Assembly: GCA_031963005.1 (NCBI GenBank)
Contig: JASSUL010000002.1
Span: 141,980 to 205,979, forward strand
Source of the DNA: JASSUD01 sp031963005
GTDB taxonomy: Bacteria; Pseudomonadota; Gammaproteobacteria; Burkholderiales; Burkholderiaceae
DNA: 64,000 bases
Reading direction: 5' to 3'
Shown: positions 26,580 to 34,859 of the stretch, piece after piece
How the letters are laid out: each line of letters begins with the position of its first letter
Position numbering within the stretch: position 1 is the stretch's first letter
Notes under the pieces: model-generated
The model's input: the letters and a program-made list of their open reading frames with translations, nothing else
Databases searched by the model: none
What the model was told of the DNA's origin: nothing
Translations under genes and position numbers: made by a program

Positions 26580-27167
26580 ATGCCTAGTTCTCCAAATGAG
26601 ATCATGCTGTTGCCTCCCACAAATTGGTCGACTCACAGCCTATCTTCTGAAAAGCTGGCACCTCTACAAAAATTCCCGAGCAGTCACCTAAAAACAACAA
26701 TAGAGCGAGGTGCTTTAGAGAAGACAGAGGCGGATATGAAGACAGAGGCGAATATGCTCCGCGCCTTCATGGAGGCGTTCCCTTACTGTGAAGAAGTCCC
26801 TGGAAAGCACGAGCATCAAGAAAAATCGCTTGAGGTAGCCCCTTTTGCAAAAGAGGGAAAGCATGTAGAAAAAGAAAGTCGCCCTCATAATCCATTTTTG
26901 CAGTACGCCCAATGCGCCTTGAGAGAAGTGCTCGCTAAGCTTCCCTTACCTGAGGCGGAGATTCCTAAACTTGATCAAGCTTTACTGGTTGTGGTCATTT
27001 GCTGGGTGCTGTTTTTTGCTATGGGTGCGCTTTCTGTTGCGACCCCTATATTGTTTCTATGCACCGGCGTGTTATTGCTGGGCCGCTTGCAGAAATATGC
27101 TAAACAAGAGGAGCCCACTGTAGTGAGCCTAGAATACGTGCAAATGACGGATTTTCTCAAAGCCTAG
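26580..27167 (+). CDS. hypothetical protein with C-terminal transmembrane hairpin
   Basis: 195 residues, no family recognised. The polar N-terminal two thirds contain a short internal repeat (KTEADMKTEANML, about residues 48-60). Two adjacent hydrophobic helices follow: LLVVVICWVLFFAMGAL (about 135-151) and VATPILFLCTGVLLLG (about 153-168). A 25-residue tail comes last. The layout, a soluble N-terminus plus a tight membrane hairpin, resembles inclusion-membrane or vacuole-membrane effectors of intracellular bacteria, but this is only an analogy. It is monocistronic and followed by a strong terminator at 27233. Confidence 0.6.
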   Translation: MPSSPNEIMLLPPTNWSTHSLSSEKLAPLQKFPSSHLKTTIERGALEKTEADMKTEANMLRAFMEAFPYCEEVPGKHEHQEKSLEVAPFAKEGKHVEKESRPHNPFLQYAQCALREVLAKLPLPEAEIPKLDQALLVVVICWVLFFAMGALSVATPILFLCTGVLLLGRLQKYAKQEEPTVVSLEYVQMTDFLKA

Positions 27168-27232
27168 CGCTACACTTGTTAAAAGGTAGTGCCGATAGTT
27201 CCCTGATTTGTGGGAAAGACAGAGGTAAAAAT

Positions 27233-27297
27233 AAAGCCTAAGAGGCTGGATTTTGGTTCAAATATTGAAACCTATCCAGCCTCTTAGGCTTTTTTAT
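27233..27297. terminator. strong rho-independent terminator
   Basis: A 17-bp perfect stem (AGCCTAAGAGGCTGGAT, 27235-27251, with complement 27274-27290) followed by TTTTTT. Flanking A and T runs allow it to serve both the plus-strand membrane protein gene and the converging minus-strand zinc-finger gene. Confidence 0.9.
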
Positions 27298-27331
27298 TAA
27301 GCTGAAACTCCAGTATTGCAGGGTAGGATGT

Positions 27332-27538
27332 TCACACCGATGCGCGCAGTCGATAGCGTGTGCCGCAATAGGGGCAGCTTGCAGGGCCGTGCGAGAGGTC
27401 GATAAAGACACGGGGATGCGCATTCCAAAGTGGCATATTAGGGTTCGGGCAGTGCGCAGGGAGCGTGTCTATGACGATCTCTGGGAGGGTTTCATCCTGT
27501 TTATCATGATGAGCAGAGGAGGAGTCGCGAGTTTTCAT
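27332..27538 (-). CDS. small zinc-finger (CHCC-type) protein
   Basis: A 68-residue protein with C-x8-H-x11-C-x2-C spacing in AHCPNPNMPLWNAHPRV and GPASCPYCGTRYRL. This is the CHCC zinc-finger arrangement related to mitochondrial complex I subunit NDUFS6. In Burkholderia such a small protein commonly lies beside ilvE, as here (144 nt downstream). Its bacterial role is not established. Confidence 0.85.
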   Translation of the reverse strand: MKTRDSSSAHHDKQDETLPEIVIDTLPAHCPNPNMPLWNAHPRVFIDLSHGPASCPYCGTRYRLRASV

Positions 27539-27682
27539 CGGGGTATGGGTAGCTAAAGAGGCTTTCGGTATGAGGGATCCTGATCTGTATCTAAACAGAA
27601 AGGATTTTTACCACGCATAAACGAGAGAGGTGCATTTTACTTCCCTTCCCCAGTATATTGATGTAGGGAAGGGGGAGATGGC

Positions 27683-28624
27683 TTAAATGACCGGAGTCAG
27701 CCAATGCGCATGTTCGGGGCTTTTGCCAGAAACGATCGAAAAAAAGGCTTCTTGCAGCGCTTGCGTAATAGGGCCTCGGCCGCCTGCGCCGATGGTGCGG
27801 TGGTCTAGTTCGCGAATGGGTGTGATCTCTGCCGCTGTACCGGTAAAGAACGCTTCATCCGCACAATAGACTTCATCCCGTGTAATACGCTTTTCAATCA
27901 CGGCGATGCCGCGTTCTGCCGCTAAGGTCAGGATCGTATCGCGCGTGATGCCTTCTAGGCAGGAGGATAAGTCAGGGGTGTAGAGGCGCCCTGCTTTGAC
28001 GATGAAAATATTTTCTCCCGATCCTTCCGAAACGTAACCATCCGTATCCAGTAGCAAGGCTTCATCGTATCCATCCGTCAGCGCTTCTTGGTTCGCTAAA
28101 ATAGAGTTGGCATACCAAGCGCTCGCTTTTGCGCGTACTAGCGATACATTGACATGATGTCGCGAAAAGGAAGAGGTCTTTACGCGAATGCCTTGGTGTA
28201 GCCCTTCCTCACCGAGATAATGTCCCCAAGGCCAGGCTGCGATGGCAACGTGGATCGTATTGTCTCTGGCAGAAATGCCTAATTTCTCTGCGCCTACCCA
28301 AGCGATGGGGCGGATATACGCAGATTCCAATTTATTAGCCCGTATTACCTCGCATTGCGCGTTTGCAATCGTGTCATGATCGAAAGGTAGGCGCATTTGC
28401 AAAATTTTAGCGGAGTTAAACAAGCGCTTCGTATGCTCTTGAAGCCGAAAAATAGCGGGAATAGTTTGCCCTTGCGCATTGTGGGTGGCATAGGCCCGCA
28501 CGCCTTCAAAGACGCTCATTCCATAATGCAAGGAATGGGTAAGTACATGGATTTTTGCATCGCGCCAGTCGATGAGCTTGCCGTCCATCCAAATTGTGCC
28601 GTCGCGATCCTCTAGAGAAATCAT
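27683..28624 (-). CDS. ilvE: branched-chain amino acid aminotransferase
   Basis: 313 residues from ATG 28624; an upstream extension to 28684 lacks family similarity. It is a fold-type IV PLP aminotransferase: DRDGTIWMDGKLIDWRDA at the N-terminus, HSLHYGMSVFEGVRAY, the PLP-lysine region RAKASAWYANS (Lys about 159), and the cofactor-binding loop YVSEGSGENIF. It interconverts Leu/Ile/Val and their 2-oxo acids using glutamate. The adjacent zinc-finger gene is on the same strand. Length is normal. Confidence 0.95.
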   Translation of the reverse strand: MISLEDRDGTIWMDGKLIDWRDAKIHVLTHSLHYGMSVFEGVRAYATHNAQGQTIPAIFRLQEHTKRLFNSAKILQMRLPFDHDTIANAQCEVIRANKLESAYIRPIAWVGAEKLGISARDNTIHVAIAAWPWGHYLGEEGLHQGIRVKTSSFSRHHVNVSLVRAKASAWYANSILANQEALTDGYDEALLLDTDGYVSEGSGENIFIVKAGRLYTPDLSSCLEGITRDTILTLAAERGIAVIEKRITRDEVYCADEAFFTGTAAEITPIRELDHRTIGAGGRGPITQALQEAFFSIVSGKSPEHAHWLTPVI

Positions 28625-28946
28625 GTACTTATCCCAAAAAATAAAAAATAAGACGCACCGGCGTTTAGAGCATGGTTTTCTCACGCAGGCACGAATTAGT
28701 CGTTCAAAACCTGCAGATTATAAGGGAAACTGTATGCGGCTTGTACCTTGTTTATGGGAGGATGGCACTTCATTTTTATCTTTGCTGGTGCGCTGGATGT
28801 GGCGGCTATGCTTCATTTTTAGCTCATATATGCACAGATCATAAAGCGATTGTCCGTTTGATGTCTTTCTAGGATTATCTGTGGTCTAGTATACAAAGCT
28901 AGGTTGTATGTATATGGCGCCCTTATATAATAGTATTTTTATAATT
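28625..28946. other. intergenic region, no recognisable feature
   Basis: Lies between ilvE and the third F-box/ankyrin gene. Short open frames here have no recognisable protein character. Confidence 0.4.
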
Positions 28947-30617
28947 TTAATTTTGCATATTTTGCAATCTTCTTTGATGCATCTTATGATAAATTTGAAT
29001 TGATATAGTAAATAATATGGTGAAAATATAGAAGGCAATTATAGATACTGTTGCTGTAACGATTGGAGAGAAAATTAATACATAATGTAATTTTATAAAA
29101 TTCAATAAAATAGCTGCTTCAGCGTCTATGCAAGAAAGAAGGAAAGCCCCAGTAAGATAATAAATTATTGCTCCAAAATAACGTAAATTTATTAATATAT
29201 TTCTAATAGTAAGAAACCAATGCTCCATCCATTGGACTTCGAAAAAACTGATGTGTGCGCCTTTTTTGTTTAAAAGGTCAATTATTTCGTTTGAGGCAGG
29301 CAAGTTGTTTGCAAAAGTAAGCAAACTTGCTTCTAATGCTATGTTACCTATTGAAATTGGAATGTTAACATTTGCTCCAAGATTAATTGCTTTTTCAACT
29401 GTTTCATAATCCCCACTTTGAACAGCAGCTCGTAATAATCTATCTAAATATTTAGTATTCCAATTTATAGTCGCCTTATGAATTATAAAAAGGCTTGCTC
29501 TCTCTATGTTATTTCTGCTTAAGGCTAATTCTAATGGACTTATTCCATACTTGTTAGTGCAATTCAGATCAAAATTATGCTCAGAAAGCAATGTAAAATA
29601 TGATTCATCGAAAGGGATATTGTGAAAAGGATGGAAGTACTGAAGACTTATTTGGTCATATAAACGATTATCGCAAAAGTAATTACTCTGAAGTATATTA
29701 GTTAAAACTTCTCTCCCTGCTCCTGTGCGGAGGAATTGGTATTTAACATGATTGGGTGGAATCATGAGAAATTGCTCTGAATCGGGTATTTGATGTTGAG
29801 AGCAAAGGGTAACGTAATTGATAAAAATGAAGGAGGCATACACCGAATGTATCTTTGTAGAAGAGGTCACATTTTCTACTTTTCTTCTAAGCTCACACCA
29901 CACTATATTTGGAATTTTTCCTGGAGGAAGAAAACCAATTTCTTGTAAATCTTTAATGGTTACATTATCTATGTTTATAGAGCCATCAGGTTTTATAAAT
30001 AGCATCACTGCTTTTATTGCATTTCCTCTTTTTAGGAGATGTTTTGAAAATATGATTGCTCTTACAAGTTGTTCTGCAGCAATATCATAATAATAATTAG
30101 CTTGAATATTTTTTAATTTTTCATGATTTTTGCATAAAAAATCCTTGTTAAAATGAATTTTTGTTTCTGTTTTAAAAAGATCATATATTGAAGGTGGGAG
30201 GCGGTCCAAAATGAATTTGGAATTTAAGTGTTCTTTTAAGTAATGTATATTTCTTTTTCTTTTTATTTCAAATTCTTTTTTATTTTCATGTGTTTTTATA
30301 AGAGGTTTTTCTGAAAGGTTATTTATAATGATTTTTAAATCTGTATGAAGTGGAAGGAGGTGGAAAATATTTTGAAAATCTACAATATTTGTATTGTTAA
30401 ATTCATTAACAGACCATAAAGCCAAACAATTGACTCGAGCAAAAGATACCAGAGTATTATTGGGACAATATTGAAATATAAAAAACCATACTTCTAGTGG
30501 AAATATATGTAATATATTTTCTCGAGTTGAATCTTTCTTAACATCCTGGCCCCTATCAACAGTGTCACATTGGGTCAAATGGGAGAAGTGTGATCTACAA
30601 ATATCTAAAATACGCAT
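28947..30617 (-). CDS. F-box/ankyrin-repeat protein with C-terminal membrane segments
   Basis: 556 residues, a divergent member of the same family. F-box-like motif at residues 36-70 (FPLEVWFFIFQYCPNN, LVSFARVNCLALWSV). Shared linker blocks are RAIIFSKHLLKRGNAIKA, VTIKDLQEIGFLPPGK and LCSQHQIPDSEQFLMIPPNH. Ankyrin-like units include NKYGISPLELALSRNNIE and GDYETVEKAINLGANVNI. The last 95 residues contain about three hydrophobic helices (FGAIIYYLTGAFLLS; VLIFSPIVTATVSIIAFYIF). The predicted topology would place the F-box and ankyrin part on one side of a membrane. Host targeting is inference. Confidence 0.72.
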   Translation of the reverse strand: MRILDICRSHFSHLTQCDTVDRGQDVKKDSTRENILHIFPLEVWFFIFQYCPNNTLVSFARVNCLALWSVNEFNNTNIVDFQNIFHLLPLHTDLKIIINNLSEKPLIKTHENKKEFEIKRKRNIHYLKEHLNSKFILDRLPPSIYDLFKTETKIHFNKDFLCKNHEKLKNIQANYYYDIAAEQLVRAIIFSKHLLKRGNAIKAVMLFIKPDGSINIDNVTIKDLQEIGFLPPGKIPNIVWCELRRKVENVTSSTKIHSVYASFIFINYVTLCSQHQIPDSEQFLMIPPNHVKYQFLRTGAGREVLTNILQSNYFCDNRLYDQISLQYFHPFHNIPFDESYFTLLSEHNFDLNCTNKYGISPLELALSRNNIERASLFIIHKATINWNTKYLDRLLRAAVQSGDYETVEKAINLGANVNIPISIGNIALEASLLTFANNLPASNEIIDLLNKKGAHISFFEVQWMEHWFLTIRNILINLRYFGAIIYYLTGAFLLSCIDAEAAILLNFIKLHYVLIFSPIVTATVSIIAFYIFTILFTISIQIYHKMHQRRLQNMQN

Positions 30618-30949
30618 AATATATGGATCATATACAATGATTTCTCAAGTGAGGAGGTCTATATCCTGTTTTTAAGAACATTCTGATTAAGATGGCAGCG
30701 ACATTATGCTTTGTCTTGCCGCAGGGTGGAGTAGCATGCCTTAAAAATTCCGTCATTCCGCCCATATAGAGATCGTTGAAACTCCCGTGCAGCAACGAAA
30801 AAAAAGGCATACTTTATTCCGTGATTTGCCTCAAAAGGCAATAGAAGCAGTGAACTCATCAGAGACGGCCGCTCTGTTTTTCTATTCTAGGGGTGGGGCT
30901 GCAGAGATATTGAAGTAAAATACGAGTTTTCTGAATTTTATTAAGTAAA
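30618..30949. other. intergenic region upstream of pgk
   Basis: The minus strand has a 60-codon frame (30628-30810) containing DLYMGGMTEFLRHATPPC, which looks protein-like but is not recognised; it may be a gene remnant. No clear promoter for pgk could be assigned. Confidence 0.25.
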
Positions 30950-32155
30950 GTGACCATCGTGCTGCATTTATCTGATCTAATTTCTGAAGGGACGCTGGCA
31001 GGCCGGCGGGTGTTGATTCGAGCGGATTTAAATGTCCCTATTAATGAGCAAGGCGAAATTGCTGAGGATACTCGGCTGAGAGCATCGCTACCTGGTATCC
31101 AAGCAGCCCTGCAAGCAGGCGCTGCGGTGATGGTGACCTCTCATTTAGGGCGTCCTACAGAAGGAGCGTTACAGGCGAAAGATTCCTTGGCGCCGGTAGC
31201 TCAACGTCTGAGTGAATTACTGGGCCGTCCCGTCCCTCTACAAACTCACTGGATTGAGCACCCTTTTTCTATTAGGCCAGGAGAGATTACCCTCCTTGAG
31301 AATTGCCGAGCGAATCTTGGAGAGAAAAAAGACGATGAAACACTCGCGAGAAAAATGGCTCAGCTCTGCGATATCTATGTCAATGATGCATTTGGAACCG
31401 CGCATCGTGCACAAGCCTCCACACACGGTATAGCACGCTATGCGCCGATCGCTTGCGCAGGGCCGCTACTAGTCGCAGAACTTCAAGCTTTATCGAAAGC
31501 GCTCGATCATCCTGCACCACCTTTAGTCGCCATTGTCGGCGGGTCTAAAGTCTCTAGTAAGCTTTGTATTTTGCATTCTCTTGCACATAAAGTAGATCGT
31601 TTAATTGTAGGGGGAGGTATTGCAAATACCTTTATGCTGGCTGCAGGCCTCAAAATTGGTCAATCGCTAGCCGAGCCAGAGCAAATCGATGAAGCTAAAG
31701 ATATTATCGATCTAATGCAAAAACGCGGTGCATCAGTGCCATTACCGGTAGATGTCGTCACCGCAAAAACCTTTCATGCACAGGCCCAGGCAACCATCAA
31801 AACGGTAGATGCCGTAGAAGACGACGATTTAATCCTCGATATCGGTCCCCAAACTGCCGCCATGTTGACAGATCCACTCAAAACAGCAGGGACCATCATT
31901 TGGAATGGTCCTGTAGGCGTATTTGAGTGGCCCCAGTTTGGTGAAGGCACACAGTGCTTAGCTCATGCGATTGCCCAATCCCCCGCATTTTCTATAGCAG
32001 GCGGAGGCGACACATTGGCGGCCATTGCGCGCTACGCAGTTACCGATTCGATAAACTATATCTCCACTGGCGGCGGCGCCTTTTTAGCATTTTTAGAAGG
32101 CTCGCCTTTGCCCGCTGTCGAAGTCTTAGAAAAGCACGCAAAAAACAAGGCCTAG
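30950..32155 (+). CDS. pgk: phosphoglycerate kinase
   Basis: A 401-residue glycolytic/gluconeogenic enzyme converting 1,3-bisphosphoglycerate and ADP to 3-phosphoglycerate and ATP. Hallmarks: RVLIRADLNVPI (about residues 19-30), SHLGRPTEG, the NDAFGTAHRAQASTHG block, VGGSKVSSK, and the C-terminal nucleotide-binding IWNGPVGVFEW and GGGDTLAAI. The start is GTG with a weak ribosome-binding site. It is followed by tRNA-Leu(GAG) rather than glycolytic partners. Confidence 0.96.
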   Translation: MTIVLHLSDLISEGTLAGRRVLIRADLNVPINEQGEIAEDTRLRASLPGIQAALQAGAAVMVTSHLGRPTEGALQAKDSLAPVAQRLSELLGRPVPLQTHWIEHPFSIRPGEITLLENCRANLGEKKDDETLARKMAQLCDIYVNDAFGTAHRAQASTHGIARYAPIACAGPLLVAELQALSKALDHPAPPLVAIVGGSKVSSKLCILHSLAHKVDRLIVGGGIANTFMLAAGLKIGQSLAEPEQIDEAKDIIDLMQKRGASVPLPVDVVTAKTFHAQAQATIKTVDAVEDDDLILDIGPQTAAMLTDPLKTAGTIIWNGPVGVFEWPQFGEGTQCLAHAIAQSPAFSIAGGGDTLAAIARYAVTDSINYISTGGGAFLAFLEGSPLPAVEVLEKHAKNKA

Positions 32156-32323
32156 AAAGCGCGATATCGGCAAAAGAGGGTATGAACCGCTATGGGAGAT
32201 GCCAACAAGGAGCCCGATAAAACAAAAAAGTGCTTAAAATCTGCTTTCGCAGCAGCAAATAGCATTGAATGGTTCCCAGGAACCAGTTAGAATCGCGGCT
32301 CTCTATGGAAGTCATAGACCCTA

Positions 32324-32410
32324 GCCGACGTGGTGAAATTGGTAGACACGCTATCTTGAGGGGGTAGTAGCTGAAAAGCTGTATGAGTTCGAGTCTCATC
32401 GTCGGCACCA
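32324..32410 (+). tRNA. tRNA-Leu(GAG)
   Basis: An 87-nt class II tRNA. Acceptor GCCGACG/CGTCGGC, anticodon stem CTATC/GGTAG with loop TTGAGGG (anticodon GAG), a long variable arm, T-arm ATGAGTTCGAGTCTCAT, encoded CCA. In many betaproteobacteria this tRNA sits between secG and nuoA; here it follows pgk. Confidence 0.97.
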
Positions 32411-32442
32411 AATAGCGTCTTATACGCCATCTAATTTTATTA

Positions 32443-32477
32443 AAAACCCGAGTAGCCGTGAGGCCCTCGGGTTTTTT
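32443..32477 (+). terminator. rho-independent terminator after tRNA-Leu
   Basis: Stem AAAACCCGAG/CTCGGGTTTT with a T-run, 33 nt beyond the tRNA CCA end. Confidence 0.85.
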
Positions 32478-33050
32478 GTTTGGCGCTCAAAATGGTCGAA
32501 GCACAAGGTGCAAGCCTCTGCCAAAAACTCGGTGTAGAACTTCCAGGCGTCGATGCACTAGCAGACTTACCCCGATTTAGGGTAGGAAATGCGACAAGGC
32601 ACCCTTTACCGTGCTTGGGCGCAGCAATCAGCCTTTTATCTCTCGGTTTCTATTTTACGGCGTGTGATTTAGCCTATCTGCGGCTGGTGTGGTGGTGCGC
32701 TATGAACGCGATATTGCTAACGCACATGCGCAGTGGGAAAAGCGTAGAAGGCAGTGGAATACGCTAGAGAAATGCTTTGCGTTATTTTGGTGGAGTGGAA
32801 TGGTGGGAGAGTCTGGTAAAGGATGCACTAAAAAAATAAGCCAGTAGAGTATGCGTTTGGAGGTTATAGGACGCTACGCTTACATCAAAAACAGGCAATC
32901 TAAATCACTGCAACAGTCCCGCACGCTCTATAAGCGATGCGAGACTTTGAACAGTACAACTACTGCTGGGGAAATGCCTTTGAAACAATAGCTATATAAA
33001 TATATTATGACAAAATATTAAGTCAAAAATAGATGTAAACGCTATTATTT
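32478..33050. other. region with degraded coding sequence, no intact gene
   Basis: Protein-like pieces appear in several plus-strand frames, e.g. AGVVVRYERDIANAHA and QWEKRRRQWNTLEKCF around 32690-32790, ending at TAA near 32838. The upstream part is out of frame. This suggests a decayed gene that I cannot identify. The open frame 32480-32767 is probably not a real protein. Confidence 0.3.
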
Positions 33051-34220
33051 TTAGGCATATACTTTTTCAAAATTCATAATGGCTGGAGTATGTTTTGTCT
33101 TGCCAAAAAGAATGCCTACATCTTGATTATTTCTATTTTGAATATTGTTTCGTCCAATAGTTGAAATATTATTTCTCAAATCAAGAAGTCGTATTGCAGT
33201 ATTGTGCAATGCTGAAATCAATACTTCAGCGCCACCGTTTTTAAATGTAATCTTATTTGCACATAAAAATAACTTTACAATGTCTTTATTTATTAATAAA
33301 GTAACTATATTTTGCACGCCTTCATTAGTTATTTTATTTTCTGATAAATTTATATTTTTGATATTATCCGGTAGAATTCTATCGAGATATGGTATGCCGT
33401 CATGGTCAATATTATTGTCTGCCAATGATAAAAATTCCAGCGTTTCTGGTAGCCTCCCTTCTGGCAGATTTTCCTCAAGAAACTGGAGCCCCTCATTCCC
33501 TATTCTAGCATTGTCTAATTGAAGTAAAGAAATAGATGTATTTTGAAAATGCGGCGCTAAATTTCTTATGCCTGCGCTCCCAATTGCATTATCAATCAAG
33601 CAAAATTTGGCAATAGACTCATTGAATGCTGGGCCTAAATTTTCCATGTCGGCAGCAGTAAGTCCATTTTTATTAAAATACAAATAGACGTTTTTAGATT
33701 CATTTTGAAAATGATTCAGGATATGTATTATATCCTGAATGAAAGTGCTTAAAAGAAATTCGTTTATAGATATATCCAAATTTTTGAGATTTCCTTTGTT
33801 TGCTATAGCATGCAATAAAGCAGAAATTGCCTGGTTACTTACAGTAGTAGTAGAACTGAGCGGACTAAAAGAAAAACCCATATGTTTCATTTCTCTTAGT
33901 CCATATTCTTCTACTCCTCTTTCAAAAAGAGCTGGAATTTTTTCATGCACTAATCTGTTATTATCTTCTGTTCCAGTGAGTGTCTGTTGAATTCTATCTG
34001 CACTAATTTTTGTTTGTGCTTTAATACCATTATTGCTGCTATCCTTAAGTAAATGATACGTCAAAGCCCGAAATTGTTTATTCAATTTCATGATTTTATG
34101 TATTTCCATATGGGGCGTATCTAAATTATCTACCATATGCCGAAGAATGTTTGGCATTATGTCAGTGAAAGCACCCCTGTTAGCCGTGTGTGACTGCGAA
34201 ATAGTATTATTCATATTCAA
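33051..34220 (-). CDS. leucine-rich-repeat protein with F-box-like N-terminus
   Basis: 389 residues. Residues 19-60 resemble an F-box (DIMPNILRHMVDNLD, HKIMKLNKQFRALTYHLL). From about 130 to 355 there are ribonuclease-inhibitor-type leucine-rich repeats: LEFLSLADNNIDHDGIPYLD, IKNINLSENKITNEGVQNI, IVKLFLCANKITFKNGGAEV, IRLLDLRNN. F-box plus LRR is the layout of Ralstonia GALA type III effectors, which recruit host SCF ubiquitin ligase. Sequence kinship to GALA cannot be judged here, and the F-box call is weaker than the LRR call. It is AT-rich and monocistronic. The partial protein at the left window edge may be a relative. Confidence 0.75.
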   Translation of the reverse strand: MNMNNTISQSHTANRGAFTDIMPNILRHMVDNLDTPHMEIHKIMKLNKQFRALTYHLLKDSSNNGIKAQTKISADRIQQTLTGTEDNNRLVHEKIPALFERGVEEYGLREMKHMGFSFSPLSSTTTVSNQAISALLHAIANKGNLKNLDISINEFLLSTFIQDIIHILNHFQNESKNVYLYFNKNGLTAADMENLGPAFNESIAKFCLIDNAIGSAGIRNLAPHFQNTSISLLQLDNARIGNEGLQFLEENLPEGRLPETLEFLSLADNNIDHDGIPYLDRILPDNIKNINLSENKITNEGVQNIVTLLINKDIVKLFLCANKITFKNGGAEVLISALHNTAIRLLDLRNNISTIGRNNIQNRNNQDVGILFGKTKHTPAIMNFEKVYA

Positions 34221-34859
34221 TTGCTTCCTCTTTATTAAGTATATACTTTACAAGCAATTCATTATTGGATGTCATCCAATATAGCTACATCACTAATCAA
34301 AATATATACAACCCATGCAATATAAAAAAAGTACAGTCTAATGCCAACTGCACCAGATATGTGCGTGCAACGCACATGATCTACGCAAACTCACCAAAGT
34401 CTCGATCGACGACTATTTGCGCAATACCCCCATCAATCAAATCACTGAACAAGTTTAATTTCCATGGAGACGCACCGTAGATAAGGATGCGCAATCAGAA
34501 AGTGTAAGTATTGCTTACGGCATATATCAATCGCATACATCTTAGCAATGTATTCTTATCATAGAATGAAGACATAGCGATCTGACAGATAGAGGTATCA
34601 AGAAATGCTCCTGGGATCAACTTCCAGAAGTGCATTAATGTGTTTGTTATATTTTTTATATGACACTTTTACAAAATTTAATGTATTCCTTTGCCTAGAT
34701 ATTTATGCTAGACATGGCTTCTAGTTAATAGCAATCAATTTGATGCATTTTTATAAATGCCAATGATAAACATATCAAATATTTAATAACTCATAAAAGC
34801 CTTGTAGATAAGGATATGGGTCGGCGCTTACCCGCCTTCTTTCTAATTTAGAATAAGTT
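34221..34859. other. long intergenic region between divergent effector-like genes
   Basis: Presumably holds the promoters of the LRR gene (minus) and the giant ankyrin gene (plus). A short protein-like stretch at about 34377-34457 on the plus strand (DLRKLTKVSIDDYLRNTP) looks like a gene remnant. No repeat or RNA is recognised. Confidence 0.3.

Noticed and set aside
27630..27680. Stem-loop CCCTTCCC/GGGAAGGG downstream of ilvE
   Set aside because: No T-tract follows on the ilvE strand, so it is not called as a terminator.
32480..32767. 95-codon open frame after tRNA-Leu
   Set aside because: The more protein-like sequence in this stretch lies in a different frame, which indicates a decayed gene rather than a functional ORF.
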